Source: Zingiber officinale (taxonomy: Eukaryota > Streptophyta > Magnoliopsida > Zingiberales > Zingiberaceae). From it: a stretch of 64,000 bases of DNA. A model generated the notes under the pieces. It did no database searches, was not told where the DNA came from, and worked only from the letters and a program-made list of their open reading frames with translations. The translations under genes and the position numbers were made by a program. Positions within the stretch are counted from its first letter, which is position 1; each line of letters begins with the position of its first letter. Positions 1 through 12,535 of the stretch are shown here, piece after piece. The DNA is taken from NCBI RefSeq assembly GCF_018446385.1, contig NC_055994.1, positions 31,022,368-31,086,367 on the forward strand. The letters run 5' to 3'.

Positions 1-722
1 CAGTAGATCTGCCCGCTCGACGACTGAGTTCGATCAGCTGCTCTTCGGCACGTTGCAAAAATCAACCCCTACTGCAGCTTGAGACTATCCGCTCATATCA
101 TCTCGTTTGTAAGTTGAATTTAGATTCTATAATTTTAAATTTAGCTAAGTCTCCAAAAATCTCCGGCAACAGATTGTTTTATCCAATATATAAATCATCA
201 TTCCTCAATCGTCTTTCATGGTGCTTAGCTTCCTCCATCAAAATTTGCCTACCGTGACCATGACTACGATGATCTTTCATCATATATGATCTGCTTTGAT
301 ACCAACTCATGTCAGATAGGATAGCAATTATCTTGTGGACTGACAAAAAGACGGAATTGAGGAAAAGACAAGAAGATAAATCACAAAAAAAAAAACTTTT
401 ATTAAGAATAGAGGATTGCTCCTCAAATAGATATATGTATGTGTTTATAGACTCTAGACCTTAAACTCTAAATAAAAGAAAAAAAAAATCTTAATATATA
501 AATTACAAGTCCTATCGGGTAAAGAAATGAAAGAAATTAAAAAAAAAATAACTATTAATTGATTCACAATTCTATTAATTTTAAAGGAACTCAGAATATA
601 AAAAAACATAAATTATAAAAAAAAAACATAAAATACTACCAAATTGGCAAAAATATCTTAAATTTCAAAAAGATGAAAATTACTAAAAATAATAATAATA
701 ATCTACGGATTCTCCTACATCA
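1..722 (-). mobile_element. Left-edge LTR retrotransposon fragment (LTR 310-722)
   Basis: Read on the minus strand, a tRNA-Met-like primer-binding sequence (TTGGTATCAAAGC, about 293-305) lies just inside an LTR-like block that starts TG and ends CA at 310-722. Bases 1-309 would then be internal sequence of an element that extends beyond the window. No protein domain was recognised in those 309 bases. Only one LTR is visible, so the boundaries rest on the TG...CA termini and the primer site. Confidence 0.45.
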
Positions 723-871
723 GTGACTCCATGCGTGACATACTTGGACTTTCGGATGTCCGGATCACTTTTGGACACCCCCACACACTCATCGAGCTAC
801 TAGAGTCGAACACAGGGATTGGACATCGTATCAAACCCTAATCTAGTAATGTATATTTTGATTATTATTTA
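723..871. other. Spacer with no recognised feature
   Basis: Short spacer between the left LTR and the following MITE. Nothing was recognised in it. Confidence 0.4.
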
Positions 872-1193
872 GAGCATCCATAATAAGATCAAATATTTAT
901 CCCAAATATTTGTAGTCCTCACATACACATCATCAACAAAATATCTCATTCATCAAATATCCTAAATCTCAATAATCAAATATTAGACAAACCAAATATT
1001 TATGACCCCTATTAAATACTCCACTATCAAATATTTTAAATTCTACCATTAAATATATTTTTTAGTTTTTTTATTAAAAAAAATAAAGAGAGAGAAACAC
1101 ATAACTCTATCATAATATCCCTACAACAGAAATATTTGAGGTTGAAGGTATTTAAAGAAATATCCCCGTAAATATCTATTATTATGGGTGCGT
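872..1193. mobile_element. PIF/Harbinger (Tourist-like) MITE
   Basis: A 322-bp AT-rich block has imperfect terminal inverted repeats: GAGCATCCATAATAAGA at the left, and at the right the inverse of TCTATTATTATGGGTGC. It is flanked by TTA on both sides (869-871 and 1194-1196). A 3-bp TTA duplication plus GAGCATCC-type ends is the usual look of Tourist MITEs. It carries no coding capacity. It lies about 430 bp upstream of the NET2 first exon, so it may be in that gene's promoter. Confidence 0.5.
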
Positions 1194-1627
1194 TTATAGA
1201 AGATATCAAATAAAATATAAAATATTAATGTGTGATAAAATAATAAAATTATTTTACAATAATAATTACCTTTCTAATCGTAGCCTGTGACATCAAAAGT
1301 TATTGAAACGGTAACCACCTTTTAAAGATTTAGTGGCAAGCACGAAAACTTATTTATTTTCAAGGACGAAGAATTCTAGACGTGCGATGCAAACTGGCGA
1401 TTGATTGCTCCTTCCACTTCGGCCGAAGAAACAGAGTCTTCGAGCATTTTGGATGATATCTTCGCCTCTTCCTCGTCAGTTACAAATTCCTCTTTTTTTT
1501 TTCTTTTTTTTTTATCTGATCGCGCAGCCATACATTATCATCTTCTTCTTCTTCTCCTCCGATCCTTTGTTGATTCGATCCTTGTTGCGCGGAAGAAAGT
1601 GACTCGAGAGGGTGATCGGAGTTGAGG
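1194..1627 (+). promoter_or_regulatory. Probable promoter and 5' leader of the NET2-like gene
   Basis: The stretch between the MITE and the first coding ATG is AT-rich upstream and becomes pyrimidine-rich (TTC runs near 1490-1560) just before the ATG at 1628, as is common in plant 5' leaders. No TATA box was assigned with confidence. Two overlapping small frames (1401-1625) run through the leader and are judged to be uORFs or chance. Confidence 0.35.
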
Positions 1628-1721
1628 ATGTTGCAGAGAGCTACCAGCAATGCTTACTCATGATGGTGGGCGGGACACGTCAGGACGAAGCAGTCGAAGT
1701 GGCTCGACAACAACCTCCAAG
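1628..1721 (+). pseudogene. NETWORKED 2-like exon 1 with premature stop
   Basis: This exon encodes the start of the NAB actin-binding domain. From the ATG it reads MLQRATSNAYS, then TGA at 1661-1663, then WWAGHVRTKQSKWLDNNLQ. NET2 proteins have a conserved Ser-Trp-Trp-Trp at this place, so the TGA replaces the first Trp codon (TGG to TGA). The next residues also deviate (Gly-His-Val where Ser-His-Ile is usual). The exon ends at AAG|GTCTGA, phase 1, and joins exactly to exon 2 (g + aa = Glu, then MDGRVKAM). Length, phase and all other residues fit the family, so this is the true exon and not chance similarity. Either the allele is null or N-truncated, or the base is an assembly error. Confidence 0.85.
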
Positions 1722-3249
1722 GTCTGATTTCCTCCTTTTTTTTTTAGCTCTCGATCGTGTGATTTTGTTTACTGACCTTGCAAGTTAATTTTACTACGTT
1801 CCTCTGCTAAAGCAAGTTTTCTGCTACTTCTTTGTGTTTGCTGATTTGCCGAAGTAAAAGGTTACAGATCAATACCAGTGGAGTGAATCTGATATTCAAA
1901 TATCTAAAGTAGACGTGAATCTGAGACTATGTATCTGTAAAAAAAGGCTCAGATCATCCATTTTCAGATTAAAAAAGGCGATCTTTTTCTTGATTTCTTC
2001 TTATATTTTTAAAATATGGAATCCACAATGGTCTAGGTCAGGGTTCTCAAGAATGGCTGCGGCGCAGATTTATAAAAAAATATATATATAAAAAATAGAG
2101 AATTAATAATATTTATGTATATTACATTAGTAATAAAAAATAAAATACATGGAGCCATAAAAATAAATACTTTAGTACATAATGATCATACAATAATAAT
2201 ATAATGAACCAAATACAATAAAATTATACCTAATCAGAGCTAATACCATGAAGAGTAATGAGAAGGTACCAAACCTTCATTATATTCTCTTGAGTATCAC
2301 GTTGATTAAATTGATCTCCAATATATGGGGGTCGATATAAATTAACATTAAATTATCCATATGGATATTCATTTGATTGAGTTGATGAAAGATATTCAGA
2401 ATTAGATGATTGACTTTGTAATAATGTTTTGTCACGACGATTGTAATATCCAAAACTTGATACCCAATAGAACTACTAGTAGCACTTGCGATTCTATGAT
2501 GCCCAATATTGCTCCAAAGAGATGTCGAATAATCGGGAATTACATTCTGCGCATTATCAAAATAATCCTCAAATCCATGATGTCTAATTCCACTTATATA
2601 GGATGGTGAATAATTAGATGATCTATCAAATGAATTGTGTTAGGATATCACTACCATAGTATCCATATCCACTTGATTGATATCCAATTGGACCATGCTC
2701 AATATCTTGAGACTCCAATTATAACTTTTTGATCCATAATCATCTCTTACTAGAATTCATTGGTTCCCTCCCAAAAGCAGATATTTCATACGTTCACTCA
2801 TATATTGTTGTGAAGATGCAATCTAATCTTCTTTATTATCAGCATCAGGAGTTCTCATAAACTTGCCAAAAAGTGATGTTGTTTCAATCCGTGGCCGATA
2901 TCCATGATCAGTATCTTGTGTTGCATAATAATCTACATGACCTTTTGCCCATGTCATACCAGTGTCAAGTTAATCATCTTGATGACTTTGATGACCATGA
3001 TGTTCACCATGAGTTTGTTGATTATGTCCATCATTTGAATCATCACCGTCGTCACTTTCATCACTATCCCTCTATTGATAAAACTCTTTTCCTTTCGGTT
3101 GTGTTGACTTTCCTACAATATTCTTCTTTCTTTAATGACTTTGAATGTTTGTAGTTGTGTTGTGTTCTTCAACATCGATGCTTGAAGTGCTTGATCTAAC
3201 CATGCCAAATCATAATCTCTTGTTCATTTATTTAAGATGCCATCATCAT

Positions 3250-5640
3250 GAAAAACGTGATTGAGGTCTATAAAAATCTTCATCTTCTTTCTACACATCA
3301 TGTTTCGTACCCTAAGTCGCATATTGTAGTGAACATAAACTAATTTGTTCAACTTTTGATAGCCAAGCAATTACGAAGCTTTTGTGTATAAGAGATCATG
3401 TACTCCAATTTCTTTCACATCTCAAAGAGGAGAATGTTTGATTTAGAACTTTGATTGCAATTTTTGAAGGTGTGGGGCATCTTCACCATAATCGCTCCAC
3501 CATTATACTTAATATTTATAAAATTTAAGTTCAAATTCCAGTATACTTTTTTTAAAATGTCATTTTTGCTAGTGTAGACCCAAATTCACCTATTTGGTTT
3601 GTGAATAATTTATTTTGAAAAAAGAGAAGAAAAAATAAATAATTATTATTTGTGTTTGGAAAAAATTTTACCTCACTAATTGATGAAGATTGTGCATTTA
3701 AGTCTGTTTTAGTCTTTTGATTAGAACCTTTAATTCTCGTTTAACTTCATCATTATAAACACAAATTCTAGAATATTGAAGTAATGAGTTTAGGAAATAT
3801 GTTAAAATATCAAGAAGATAATAAGAAATTAGAAATGAGGAATTTGTAAATGATTTCGATGACATACTTTGTACTCTACAATTTAAACAAATAAATTATA
3901 TTGTCACATACAACATTTTACAATTTAATTTATATACATTATATGGTTACCTACATCATGTAGGTGTTGGTGTAATTGATTGTACCATCGATTATCAATA
4001 ATATTCTAGTATGATTGCCAATTTCCGGTAGTATCTTTTATTGCCTTTTTTGCTCTTTCCATTGCTTCGTAGATAATTGACATTGTTGGGTTTTTTTATC
4101 TTTGTCAACTAATTTCAAAACTTTTACTAATGGTTTAATTGCAACACAAATAGCACAAACCCTCTTCCAAAATCTTCCATCTATAATGATGTTTGCATTT
4201 TTTCTACCTCTTTCCTTCTTTTGCTTGTGTTATTGTATGCTTCTCAATCACCAGACCAAAAGTGCACATTCTTTTTAAATCTGAAGGATATCGAACAAGA
4301 CTTTCAATTGAAATAAATTCTGTCGCAAATCGGGTTATTCCAAGTCTCAATAATTCACGGTCATTTGTAAATGTCTTCATCAAATTCACAACTTTATTGC
4401 TTTACATTCGTCATCTTGCCAACCTCTTCTAGCATAAGGTTGATATAATGTGTTGCACAAGGATACCAAAACAAGTGCGGTTTTTCTATCTTCAATTTGG
4501 CACCAGTGGCCTTAATTGCACCTTTGCTGTCTGTAACCACTTGCACAACATTTTCCTCCCTGATTTCATAAATAATTTTATTTAACAAAGATAAAATAAA
4601 ATCAATTGTCTTTGCTTTGTTGGTGCAATTAACAAAACTATGAAATTCCATGTTGTGGTCATAATATATCATAAAATTTATGATTGGATGCTTGTTGTGT
4701 GTGCTCCAATCATCACACATTATTGTGCATCAATACTTTGATCATTTTGATCTTAAAGTGCTTAAATATTCATTTATCTCATCCATCTCCTCTTGTAAAT
4801 AAACACCACCAATTTAGCGTCATGTGGGACCTTTATTATTGTTCCACCTCACCAAAGGGATTTATCATGGATGATCGTATGGACCACTATCTGTTGCATT
4901 AAATGAAATAACATTATATATGAACCATTTTGATATTGTCTTACCAACATCTTTTACTTTTTCAATACCAAACCAGTTTTTGATACTTTTATGTTTTGTG
5001 GGAAACATAAAGGAGTCAATTCCTTTTGATGGTAATCAAGAATCCTCTCCTACACTAAAGCTTCAAGACATCCCATTTCTCAAATCGAAATCTAAGCCAT
5101 ACAAAGAACTTGTAGAAGAAAATCTTATGATTATAAAATTTGGAGTAGTTAAGTATATTAACTTGATAAGATATGTACACACGAATTTAAAATATTATTT
5201 ATACATTGTTTACCTTTATCATAGCGATTACGCATCTCCTTTTGAATGGCTCTTGTTTTACGACATTCTTTGATGTCTTTAAGTCTAGATTTTCTATATC
5301 TTCTACGTCATCTTCACCACTACTACCACTTTCTAATACACATGTTTTGTGTAATTGACTCTAAGGTTATTTGTTTTTTTTTCTTTGCATTAAACTTGTA
5401 CTTGCCTTAGAGTCTTGAGATGTTTTCGTAACATTGATGATATTTCCTTAGGAACTTTGTGACATGCCTCGATATTTCTAGTAACATGTGCAATATGCTA
5501 TCTTAATCTCGTAATTCCTCCAATCATAACTTTTACACAAAATTTACATCATATTATTTTAGGGTTATCACCCACCATTTGACCAAATTGCCAACCAATA
5601 TCAAGGTTTGGTGCTATTCTAAATAAATAAATAATGATAC
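3250..5640 (-). pseudogene. hAT transposase pseudogene (BED - DUF659 - hATC)
   Basis: Reading the minus strand from about 5613, a BED-type zinc finger is seen (Cys-x-x-Cys then His, with GGITRLR), interrupted by stop codons. At 4720-4394 an open stretch shows the DUF659 landmarks: CDDW near its start, ENVVQVVTDSKGA and HLFWYPCATHYINLMLEEVGK. At 4389-4204 the conserved REL-RLGITRFATEF segment follows. Near 3505-3300 the C-terminal dimerisation motif appears (WWSDYGEDAPHLQKLQ, then KLNKLVYVHYNMRLR), again with stops. Many stops and frame changes separate these blocks, so no functional enzyme can be made. Confidence 0.85.
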
Positions 5641-5720
5641 ATAATTTTGACTCATAAACTTTTTATAAACTCACATAATAAACTATTATTTATTCATAAT
5701 TAGATCTTTAAGCATATAAT

Positions 5721-6172
5721 TAGAGCCGACCCATAGCAGGGTGAGTCAACCCATAGTGAGTCGGCCATTTGGCGAGACAGATCATCTTGGTGGATTGAGA
5801 AATCCCTAACCCAATCCAAGGAGGGTTGCGGGTTACGTTGGCCAACTCACGAGCCCATAAAAAATAAAATAATAATAAAAATAATATATAGAAAAGATTA
5901 AAAATTTTAAGTTCATGGGTTATGGATTAGGCGTGTCAAACCCACGAGCTCATTGAATTTTCCACTTTAATTTTCAGCTTTGGAGAATTTTTTTTCTCAA
6001 CCCATGGGCCAACCCAAGCCCATTGTGGACAGACTCGCACCGGTCACGGGCCTAGGCAAGTCAAATGGCTTAGACCCCCTTTAAATGAGTTGATACAATT
6101 TCAATTCAACCCGCTTAAATTGTCTGGCGAAGCGGGTCAATCCGACAAACCCAACCCAAATTGATGACTCTA
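5721..6172. mobile_element. Nested non-autonomous hAT element, 452 bp
   Basis: The element begins TAGAGCCGAC and ends GATGACTCTA, giving TAGAG terminal inverted repeats. It is flanked by near-identical octamers, CATATAAT (5713-5720) and CTTATAAT (6173-6180), an 8-bp target duplication with one mismatch. The interior is rich in inverted AACCC/GGGTT words and has no open frame. It sits inside the larger hAT relic, upstream of the BED region, and therefore inserted later. Confidence 0.65.
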
Positions 6173-9100
6173 CTTATAATTGGTGTTTAAAGTACCGATA
6201 ATTCAAGAATCATGATAATGAGAACACATATTGAACATTTAAGATTTTATTGTTATATAATAAAGAATTCTTAATAACTAAGTAGATAAACTAAAAAAAT
6301 GCAAAAACTTACCTTAAACAAGATTGTTTGCTGAATATGTTGGAAATGATGGTCGAATAAATCAAACGAAGGAGCTTAGTTAATGACTGTGAAGGAGCTT
6401 AGCTAATGACAGTAAGGAATGAATATGTTCAAATGTTAATAGATTTATGTATGGTTGATGATAGATCAGTAACATTGAAAAAAAGATAGTGATTAGACAT
6501 GATGCGATGCATTTCAAATTTGTCCTTTTTTTTAAATACAAAGAAAACATTAAAAAAACAAATACAAAGAAAAGGTCACATCTGCTTTAAAAGCAAACAA
6601 AACCGTAAAAAAGAATCCAAAGTCCCAAGCCGCGCCGTTGCGTTCCGTTCCAATCTTTTTTTGCCATTATAACAACCAAAAACACCATCCTGCAACAACC
6701 GATGTTATTTACGGGAAAATTAGCATGACATGAAGTGTTCTCATGTTAGAACACCCATTCCGACTGTTCCACGCCTGTTCCAACGAACCTGGTCTAGGTG
6801 GAAGATTTATGGCTCAAATGAGCAGCTAGAGATATAAAGGTGAGAAAATATTTCATATATGAACGCATTTCATTTATTTAACATAAGCATCATTCATTAG
6901 AGGTGTGCCCAACTTATTTAGGTGCAGGATAGAAGATTAGGTCAGTGTGTTAGACTACATTAGGATGAGCTGTGTCAAATTGGGAACAACCTAAGTTGAT
7001 CCTAATCCCTACCGGCTTGGCCACAATCCATCGAAAGGGGTCAAGGATATATGATTAAAATATGGCAATGATCAAAAGGGAGCCATTTTTTTTTACTGAA
7101 TCTTCAAATGGACACTTTTTTTTATTTCTTATCAAAAAGGTGCTCCACTTTGTGCTTTCTAACATATATAGCCCTTTGAACTTGCCTAAATTGTTGCATC
7201 CTCAGCTGCTTGCCCCAAGCAAATGGGCTGGAAGGCCAATTGATAGGCCGCTCTAACCCATCATTACCAAATATTCTCACAAATCACTAACACTATTGTG
7301 GTACCATTGCTGTTATGTTTTGCTGATGCTTGTTGCCAACTTGTTGTTGTGCTTATCGGTGAAATTCTCTCAGGGTCTCAATGAGATTTAACTGCAAGGA
7401 ATGCCATTACTAGTTCTTCAAACATTAGTGGCAAACTTGATTCATTTCCTAGTTTAGGGTTTTAGAGTTTTATGTCATCATGAGAAGTTTTAGGGTTTAT
7501 TTTTGTTCCCTATACTCATGCAATGCCTTTGTTTTACAATTGTGAACAATTTAAGTTTATGTAGCAAGTTTATTTAAAATTATTACATGGATCCAAACTG
7601 CCCAAAGCTTAAATATGAACCTCTTTTGTATTACCTATACCCTATGGACTCTTTCTATGTCTTCCCTTTTCAATTCATACCAATTTAAGTTCATGTAGCA
7701 ATTTTGGAGAAAACGATCAAATGGACCCAAACTAGTCTAACACAAACAAACATAACCAACATAACTTTGTAATACCTCAACCTTTTGGAATCATTCTTTA
7801 TGCTCCTTTCCAATTTAGACCACTTTAAATCCAAATTAATAACATAAAAGTCACATGTTTCATCTTCCCAGACGCCCAGGTAATTTTCACAATGAAGGAC
7901 GTCACACTCATCCTAAGACTACCAAAATTATAGAGTGGTGTTTCTATACATGTAGATTTGATGCTTCTTATAATCAACTATACTTGCAACATTTTAAGGA
8001 CGAACTTGGAGGCAAAATCTAAGCCAATTCTATAATGACTAGAAGAAAGATTTTTATTTTGCTTTGTAAATTTTACATATATTATTATTATTATTATTTT
8101 CAACGATATTCCTAGATTAATATTCTTAACACTTATTGATTGATTTTGATATTTTAAGTCATCTCCTCTCCTTCCCCTATCATCCTCCTCCTTAATGTCC
8201 TGAAATGAAGTAGGTTCTTCCTCCTCTCCTTCCCCCTTATTCTCCTTTCTAGTGTTTGACACACCTCCTACATATGACACTTGGCACACACATACAACTT
8301 CTCAAGCCAACTGGGGATCAAAACTTCGGTTCGGCTCGAGATTTCAAATCTTGCATCAACATACAGTAGTTAAACCCAACCACAAGGGGAACATCATTTC
8401 CCCAACAAGAGGTATAGAGGTGTGTGAATACTAGCTCTCTTGAGTCAAAGCATGATAGTGTAGTTGTAGTAATTGGAGTAATCAATTCTTGTAAGGAATA
8501 GAATTTGATTAATAAACTCATTCCAAGTTCCTTTTCGTAATATTCACCATCAAACATAGATTAAGCCTCTAGCTCATGAAAGAACTTGAGTAGATTAATT
8601 TGCCCTTTGGAGTAATGTAATATTGGAATTCAATATAGGGCACACTCATGCGACTAAACTTTAGACTCTGCTTATATTGAGGACCCATTTTGATTTAGAA
8701 ATACGTACCTTATTTTGATACTGATAGAATGAGATAGCCTTTTGGGGCTCCCCTATGCTGTCCTTAAGCAAAGTTACTAGATTTTCTTTTCTTCTTTAAA
8801 CCTACCACAATAGTTATCGAAATTCAAAAGACTGAGTCATTCTTTTTCTAAGTTGATAACAATTATATGTAAATGCATCTTCATTTCACTGTGCTCTTTT
8901 CTATTAGTTGTTTAGACATAAAGCCAAATTGATTCATAAATATATCTAATATTACCTAAGTCTCTTTATTTTCCTGTCCTAACTTTACAATCTGACAATA
9001 TCTTTTTCCTTGTCCCTAGTTCTTAACCTTTTATAAAACTTATCAAATGCTTTTAGCCTTTGTTGTATCTATGACTGTTGTTTCCCTCAATTTTAGTTCC

Positions 9101-9517
9101 TTTATACATATTAATAGTTTCTTAATTTGTACAACTTTGGGAATATTCTAAACATCTCTTCTTTAAACTAACTCTTTTATATAAGTTTCACCTCTACCTT
9201 TAGACCTCAAAGCATTAATATTACTGCCTTGATCTTATTTGGTATTAAAGTCTACATTTATAACATTAATTCACAAACTTTTCATTTCAAACTTCTCTCG
9301 TCATTCTATCCATAGTTTTGATAAGTATCAAACCAACCTTAAGAAGGCTACAGCTTCATCACTTCACAAACCTGCGTAACTTAATGATCGTAAACTACTC
9401 AAATTTATAATTTTCATGTAAACTTGTAGAGTGCGCTCTCTTCTGAAACATGGATTCTTGTGATAGTAACTCTCCAAATGCAGATCTTAGTCTGGCATTT
9501 ATTGGCTTAACTTACAG

Positions 9518-12276
9518 AAATGGATGGTAGAGTGAAAGCTATGCTCAAGATAATTGAAGTAGATGCTGACTCCTTCTCTAAGAGAGCAGAGATGTACTTC
9601 AAAAGGAGGCCAGAGTTGATAAGCTCAGTTGAAGAAGCCTACCGGGAATACAGAGGATTGGCAGAAAGATATGATCACATTTCCGGCGAGCTGCACAAAG
9701 CAAATCATACCATAGCAACTGCTTTTCCGGATCAAGTCCAATATGCAATGCTGGAAGAGGAGGATGAAAATCCAAAAGCGATTACTCCAATTGATCCCAG
9801 AAAGATTCATAAGCCAACAGTAGATGGCTTACTAAATAAAAGAAGGGGGGAAAGCCAACCATCCATGAAAACTCCAGTTAATAGAAAAAAGGCACAAGAA
9901 GAGATAATTAAGCTTCAGAAGGAGATACTTGTACTTCAGACTGAGAAAGAATTCATCAAGAGCTCATATGAGAGTGGGGTCGCTAAATATTGGGAGATTG
10001 AGAAGAAGATTGTGGAGATGCAAGAGGATGTTTACTGTCTGGAAGATGAGTTCAGCGCTAGTGCGGTTATCGAAGATAATGAAGCCTGGGCATTAATGAC
10101 AGCAACAACACTTAAGTCCTGTGAGGATGCTATATTCAATTTGCATGAACATCAGAACAAATCAATGGAACAGGAAAAACTTGAGTCAAGTAGAATTAAG
10201 GCTGCTAGAGAGAAATTGTTGGGTCTCAAGAGGGAGTTGGGCAAATTTCAAGTTGAGAACACAGACAATGCTAATGAAAAGACACAGAAGAAGTCTACTA
10301 TATTAAATGAGGATGAAAAGAGTTTTTCTTTCAACAAAGAGAGGATACCGCTGCAGTCGCTTTGCGAGAAACTAAAGATATATCTAGAAAGAGACCCTGA
10401 TAATTCTGTTGAGGATGTTGCAGAAAAAATTAATGAGCTTGTTAGCAGAATCACCAGTTTAGAACTCGCAGTTTCACAACAAACTGCAAAGATCCATAGA
10501 CTGCATTTGGAAAACAATGAGCTTGAGAAACATCTGTTAGGCTTGGAAGAGGAAAAGATGATTCTGATTAATGAATCGAATGGAACAAGTAACAAGCTAA
10601 AGCAAGCTGAAGAGCAGTTAAATATAGTAGAAATTCTTGGAAAAAATGTCCAAGACGAAGAAATTATTCTGTGTCAAAATCTTAACAAAACCTATGGTAG
10701 TTTGGTTGATATTTCAGGAAAGATGCAGCAGTCTCCTTCCCAAGAAGACGATGAACACATTGAGAGTGGATGCTTGGAGGATGAGATTTTATCTAGTGAT
10801 GAACTGATAGAATGTGAGGACAAGGAAGTGACCGAAATTCATGACCAAAATGAAAATTCATTCCAAGAGATTCATGTAACTGAAGAACACTCTATCAAAG
10901 ACCACACAAAACTCTATACGGGCTCTGATATTAGTAGCAATTGTTCGGCTGGAAACCTAACTGAGCAAAATGAGTACATGTTCAAAGACTCATCAGGAAC
11001 AGGTGTTAACTTTGATAACAGCACACATACTGATACTGACCAAGAAGCTCAACTCGAGGAGAAAGAGATTTCTGTTGACTTGTACCAACTACTTTTAAAT
11101 AGTTTGGAAGGTAGAGAGAAAATTCTGTTAGCTGAGTACACGTCAATCCTTCAAAGCTACAAAGAAACAAAGAAAAAGCTATCTGAAGTAGAGAAGAAAA
11201 ATGGAAACTATCACAGTGAAATAATGACACTGTTACAGGAGTTAAAGAATGCCAGCGCTATGAAAGATGAGGAAATACAATTGCTAAAACAACAGATTGA
11301 ATCTTCAAAGATGAATCCAAATGTCAAGATTCCATCTGAAGCTGGAGAGTCTAGTCACAGAAATCTTGAAAGCTTGTCGTGCTTCCCTAAGTTTAACATA
11401 GATAATGCAAACCTTCAATGTTCTCAGATGATCGATGATGCAAATATTACATCAACCACAAGAACATGCAAAACTAAATTTATTGGAGAACCAGGAGGCC
11501 TGATTACAGAACATATAAATCTGCAGTTCAATGACAAGCCAAAGGACAGTTCACCTATTGAAGAGAAGTTCAGAAGAGGCATGGATGATTTACTTGAAGA
11601 GAACTTACAGTTTTGGCTAAGGTTCAGTTCATCATTTCAGCACATTCAAGAACTGCAAGCTCAATTTGAAAATGTACAAACTGATATCAAGAGCATGAAG
11701 GATGTTATAGCCCAAGGAGCAAGCAATGGAACCTTCAATGATCAAGTTCCTCAATCAGACTCTGTCCCCGTAGTCTCGAAGCTAAGAGAACTGAAGACTG
11801 AACTCCAAGTATGGCTGGAACAAAGTATATTTTTAAGAGATGAGCTAGAAATTAGGTTCTTATCTCTTTGTAGCATACAAGAGGAGATCAACAGAGCTAC
11901 CGAACCAAATCAACAATCTGAAGAATTCCAGCTTTCTCCTTGTCAGGCTGCAAAGTTCCAAGGAGAAGTTCTCAACATGCAGCTAGAGAACAACAAAGTT
12001 GCAAATGAGCTACAAGCGGGACACAAACATGTTACGCGTCTTCAGGCAGAAGTTGAGAAAGAATTGACTAAACTTCATGTGCATCTTGAGCTGCCTCGAT
12101 TGATAAATAACCACCCTCATCCCTTTAAGCATTTCCACAGTAGGACTAGAACACCTAGTAGAGTACCATTAAGGTTCTTCCTTTTTGGTCCCAAGCCTAA
12201 AAAAGAATCCGTATTTGCATGCCTTAATCCAGCATATCAAAGAAATTTTAGTGATCTGAGGGCAGGATTTCGTTAA
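9518..12276 (+). CDS. NETWORKED 2-like (NET2/KIP1-like) actin-binding protein, exon 2
   Basis: This exon encodes most of a plant-specific NET superfamily protein, which binds F-actin through its N-terminal NAB domain; NET2 members act at the plasma membrane, notably in pollen tubes. The exon is uninterrupted for 919 codons. The rest of the NAB domain is at the start ([20 protein letters not shown], then [13 protein letters not shown] and LAERYDHIS). Long heptad-rich coiled coils follow (roughly residues 120-370, 520-590 and 690-860), then the conserved tail [17 protein letters not shown] with FACLNPAYQ. With exon 1 the protein would be 950 aa, normal for NET2A-D. If the exon 1 stop is real, translation might restart at the ATG at 9520, giving 918 aa without the WWW part of NAB. 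The open exon argues for recent or erroneous inactivation. Confidence 0.9.
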
Positions 12277-12535
12277 ATGGATAACAGATAGTTCCTTGTT
12301 AGTTATATTGATGTTACTAGTTGTGCTCTAGTCTTGTGAGAAAAAAGATTGGTTTGCTTTGAACAGGCTGCAACAGCATGTTTATGCTATCATTAGCGCA
12401 GGTATGTTCATGAATTGTGATGGTGATATGAACAAGTGAATTCTTTCTACATCAATCATCAGGATCACTGCCAAATTGCAACGAGATGATTTGGATGCTT
12501 TATTATTGTGATTTAGGTGCTGCCCAGAGAGATAC
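12277..12535 (+). other. Likely 3' UTR of the NET2-like gene
   Basis: About 260 bp run between the stop codon and the solo-LTR insertion. No poly(A) signal was assigned. The sequence looks single-copy, so the LTR may have inserted in or just after the 3' UTR. Confidence 0.35.

Larger units (their letters stand above)
2039..6791 (-). mobile_element. hAT DNA transposon relic, 4753 bp
   Basis: An exact 8-bp direct repeat, GTCTAGGT, flanks the block (2031-2038 and 6792-6799), the target-duplication size of hAT transposons. The ends are CAGGGTTC at the left and, inverted, CAGGTTCG at the right. Between them, in the correct minus-strand order, lie a BED zinc finger, the DUF659 domain and the hATC dimerisation domain of a plant hAT transposase, all decayed. 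A smaller hAT element is nested at 5721-6172. The insertion lies wholly in the NET2 intron, opposite in direction to the gene. Ends and internal domains support each other, so the boundaries are considered secure. Confidence 0.85.
1722..9517 (+). other. 7.8 kb first intron of the NET2-like gene
   Basis: The donor GTCTGA is at 1722 and the acceptor TTACAG ends at 9517. The intron is inflated by the hAT relic at 2039-6791. The remaining part (about 6800-9517) is AT-rich single-copy-looking sequence with no gene or recognisable repeat. Small open frames at 7062-7256, 7978-8289 and 8318-8557 have no family resemblance and are judged to be chance. Confidence 0.75.

Noticed and set aside
2873..3154. 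His/Asp-rich 93-aa plus-strand frame
   Set aside because: It lies antisense to the C-terminal coding region of the hAT relic; the composition comes from ATC/GAT-rich antisense sequence.
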